Positions 6,179-7,111 of a stretch of DNA of 7,111 nucleotides are shown here, piece by piece. Source of the DNA: Chryseobacterium gleum (GTDB taxonomy: Bacteria; Bacteroidota; Bacteroidia; Flavobacteriales_C; GCA-002722245); contig CAMDPJ010000120.1 in the NCBI GenBank assembly GCA_945903925.1, forward strand, positions 1-7,111. The letters run 5' to 3'. How positions within the stretch are numbered: position 1 is the first letter of the stretch; the number at the start of each line of letters is the position of its first letter. Under the pieces are notes generated by a model. The model was not told the DNA's origin, did not search any database, and saw only the letters and a program-made list of their open reading frames with translations. The position numbers and the translations under genes were made by a program.

Positions 6179-6685
6179 ATGAGATTTTTCGTGAGCACCG
6201 CGATAATTATAGCAATATCTATTATCGCGGTTTCTTTTTCTGGTAATCAAGGGCACAATGCTCCCGACATAGTGGTATCTAGTAAAGCAGGAGGTAGTAT
6301 TCGTTTGTCTTTATTGCGCGGCAAATATGTGTTGGTCGATTTCTGGGCATCTTTTTGCAGTCCGTGCAGAAAAGAAAACAGCAACTTAACCTCGATTTAT
6401 AGTAAATACAAGAACGCTACATTCAAAGAAGGGAAAGGCTTTGAGGTTTTTCAAATATCACTAGATAAAAATAGAGCAGCGTGGCTTTCGGCGGTAAAAA
6501 AAGACGGACTCATCTTTGCTTATCAAGGAATAGATTCATTGAGTTACGCCTCGCCTTCGGCTAAAAAATATGGTGTAACAAGTTTGCCCAGCAACTATTT
6601 AATCGACCCAAAAGGAAAAATAATCAAAAAAGACTTGCGTGGAAATCAGCTTTCTTCCTTTTTAGAAGGGCTTACGCGTCCTTAA
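6179..6685 (+). CDS. Membrane-anchored TlpA/ResA-like thiol-disulfide oxidoreductase
   Basis: The protein has 168 residues. Residues 2-20 are hydrophobic (STAIIIAISIIAVSF) and form a signal peptide or N-terminal anchor, with no lipobox Cys, so the thioredoxin domain faces the periplasm. NAPDIVV (27-33) and the strand VLVDFWASFCSPCRKE place the active-site CSPC at 60-63. The cis-proline is in SLPSNYLIDPKGKI (Pro137), with a helix-closing C-terminus. Members of the AhpC/TSA-TlpA branch reduce disulfides in cytochrome c maturation or other envelope proteins; the substrate here is unknown. Start: ATG 9 bp after murA; an in-frame GTG at 6191 would shorten the positive N-region only slightly. A terminator-like hairpin lies within the codons for residues 7-20, which is unusual and may limit read-through from murA. 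Confidence 0.92.
   Translation: MRFFVSTAIIIAISIIAVSFSGNQGHNAPDIVVSSKAGGSIRLSLLRGKYVLVDFWASFCSPCRKENSNLTSIYSKYKNATFKEGKGFEVFQISLDKNRAAWLSAVKKDGLIFAYQGIDSLSYASPSAKKYGVTSLPSNYLIDPKGKIIKKDLRGNQLSSFLEGLTRP
6197..6239 (+). terminator. Terminator-like hairpin inside the start of the tlpA-like gene
   Basis: ACCGCGATAAT (6197-6207) and ATTATCGCGGT (6221-6231) are perfect 11-bp inverted arms. The 13-base loop can add ATA/TAT pairing closed by GCAA, a GNRA tetraloop. Right after the second arm comes TTCTTTTTC, a T-rich tract. This has the form of a rho-independent terminator for murA transcription, 28 bp past its stop, yet it also encodes the hydrophobic segment of the next protein. The tract is interrupted by a C, so efficiency may be partial. 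Confidence 0.6.
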
Positions 6686-6689
6686 ATCT

Positions 6690-6742
6690 CTGTCAATTTG
6701 TCTAAGAATTCCCAATGGCACTATCTTAGCAAATTGGGACAG
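6690..6742. repeat. Interrupted inverted repeat around the grpE promoter
   Basis: The arms pair in three blocks: CTGTC (6690-6694) with GACAG (6738-6742), AATTT (6695-6699) with AAATT (6731-6735) and CTAAG (6702-6706) with CTTAG (6725-6729), separated by small asymmetric bulges. The centre holds the TGGCAC of the -24 element. No T tract follows, so it is not an obvious terminator. It may be an operator or cruciform for heat-shock control, or chance; function is inferred. Confidence 0.4.
6716..6731 (+). promoter_or_regulatory. Sigma-54-type -24/-12 promoter of grpE
   Basis: TGGCAC (6716-6721), five bases, then TAGCA (6727-6731) matches the RpoN consensus TGGCAC-N5-TTGCW with one mismatch. The invariant GG (6717-6718) and GC (6729-6730) are 12 bases apart, the required helical spacing. 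The predicted transcript start would be near 6742, about 17 bases before the grpE ATG. Sigma-54 promoters need an enhancer-binding activator; the TGTC repeat at 6691-6702 is too close to be a typical enhancer site. This is a prediction from pattern only. Confidence 0.5.
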
Positions 6743-6758
6743 ACAAAAATTATGCGAC

Positions 6759-7111
6759 ATGAACGAAAACATTGAAGAAAAAGAGATTAGCGAAGTAGTA
6801 AGCGAAGCTACTACCGAACAAAATACAGAAAACGCACCAAGCGAAGAGGCAAAAGTGGCAGAGTTGAATGACAAATATTTGCGTTTGTATTCAGATTTTG
6901 ACAATTTTAGAAAAAGAAGCTTTAAAGAAAAAAACGATGCGTATAAAAATGCAACAAGCGATGTTTTTAAATCATTCTTGCCTACGCTAGATGATTTTGA
7001 CAGAGCACTTAAGTCAGTAGAAACTGCCACAGATATTGATAGTTTAAAAGAAGGCATCAATTTAATTCATGCTAAACTATTGAGTACTTTAAAGCAAAAA
7101 GGATTGGCTGA
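6759..7111 (+). CDS. grpE: GrpE nucleotide exchange factor for DnaK, 3' end beyond the window
   Basis: The first 117 codons are present; the frame is open to the window edge, and GrpE is normally about 180-200 residues. The N-terminus (MNENIEEKEISEVVSEATTE) is acidic and disordered. It is followed by the long dimerisation helix with ELNDKYLRLYSDFDNFRKRS, a GrpE hallmark, and then ATSDVFKSFLPTLDDFDRAL, leading to the KLLSTLKQKGL helix. GrpE promotes ADP release from DnaK in the cytosolic Hsp70 cycle. Start: ATG at 6759; an ATG at 6752 lies in another frame and stops after seven codons. No strong Shine-Dalgarno is seen. dnaJ commonly follows in this phylum and may lie just outside. Confidence 0.95.
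   Translation, partial: MNENIEEKEISEVVSEATTEQNTENAPSEEAKVAELNDKYLRLYSDFDNFRKRSFKEKNDAYKNATSDVFKSFLPTLDDFDRALKSVETATDIDSLKEGINLIHAKLLSTLKQKGLA

Noticed and set aside
6752..6775. Seven-codon upstream ORF (MRHERKH) overlapping the grpE start
   Set aside because: No ribosome binding site, rare features for regulation, and such short ORFs arise often by chance.
1..7111. CRISPR array, tRNA or rRNA genes
   Set aside because: No regularly spaced repeats and no cloverleaf or rRNA-like segments were seen on either strand.

Overview
The window looks like a chromosomal segment from a member of the Bacteroidota, probably a free-living or environmental flavobacterium-like lineage (genus not determinable). 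The clues are AT-rich DNA, almost no Shine-Dalgarno sequences before genes, a DUF4290 protein (a family I know only from Bacteroidota) sitting directly before murA, and an apparent sigma-54-type promoter before grpE.

The left part (about 1-1750) is accessory. It opens with the 3' end of a gene that resembles the C-terminus of phosphodiester glycosidases (NAGPA/DUF2233 type). Next come a tightly linked gene pair, a 176-aa protein with a GNAT-like C-terminal half (GTG start) and a 53-aa lysine-rich protein two bases further on. Immediately after the pair lies a second, orphan copy of the last 22 codons of the glycosidase gene, including its stop. The two tails share an exact 30-bp end, and several of their differences upstream of it are synonymous. 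This is the pattern expected when a small element integrates into the 3' end of a gene and restores the reading frame, leaving the old tail beyond it. The pair could be a toxin-antitoxin or defence-like cassette, but nothing in the sequence proves a function. A MORN/YwqK-type lipoprotein gene follows.

The right part (1923-7111) is conserved core: a UvrD/PcrA helicase (TTG start), a DUF4290 protein, MurA, a membrane-anchored TlpA/ResA-like thioredoxin and the first 117 codons of grpE. The helicase, DUF4290 and murA genes are closely packed (21-bp gap, then a 1-bp TAATG overlap) and probably form one operon. The tlpA-like gene starts 9 bp after murA, but a strong terminator-like hairpin lies inside its signal-anchor codons, so murA transcription may be partly stopped there. 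grpE has its own promoter region with a -24/-12 element embedded in an interrupted inverted repeat.

Functionally the core genes cover DNA repair, the first committed step of peptidoglycan synthesis, envelope thiol redox and protein folding. MurA carries Asp in place of the usual catalytic Cys, which predicts natural fosfomycin resistance. The best candidate for something undescribed is the 922-bp unit of two small genes flanked by duplicated gene tails.
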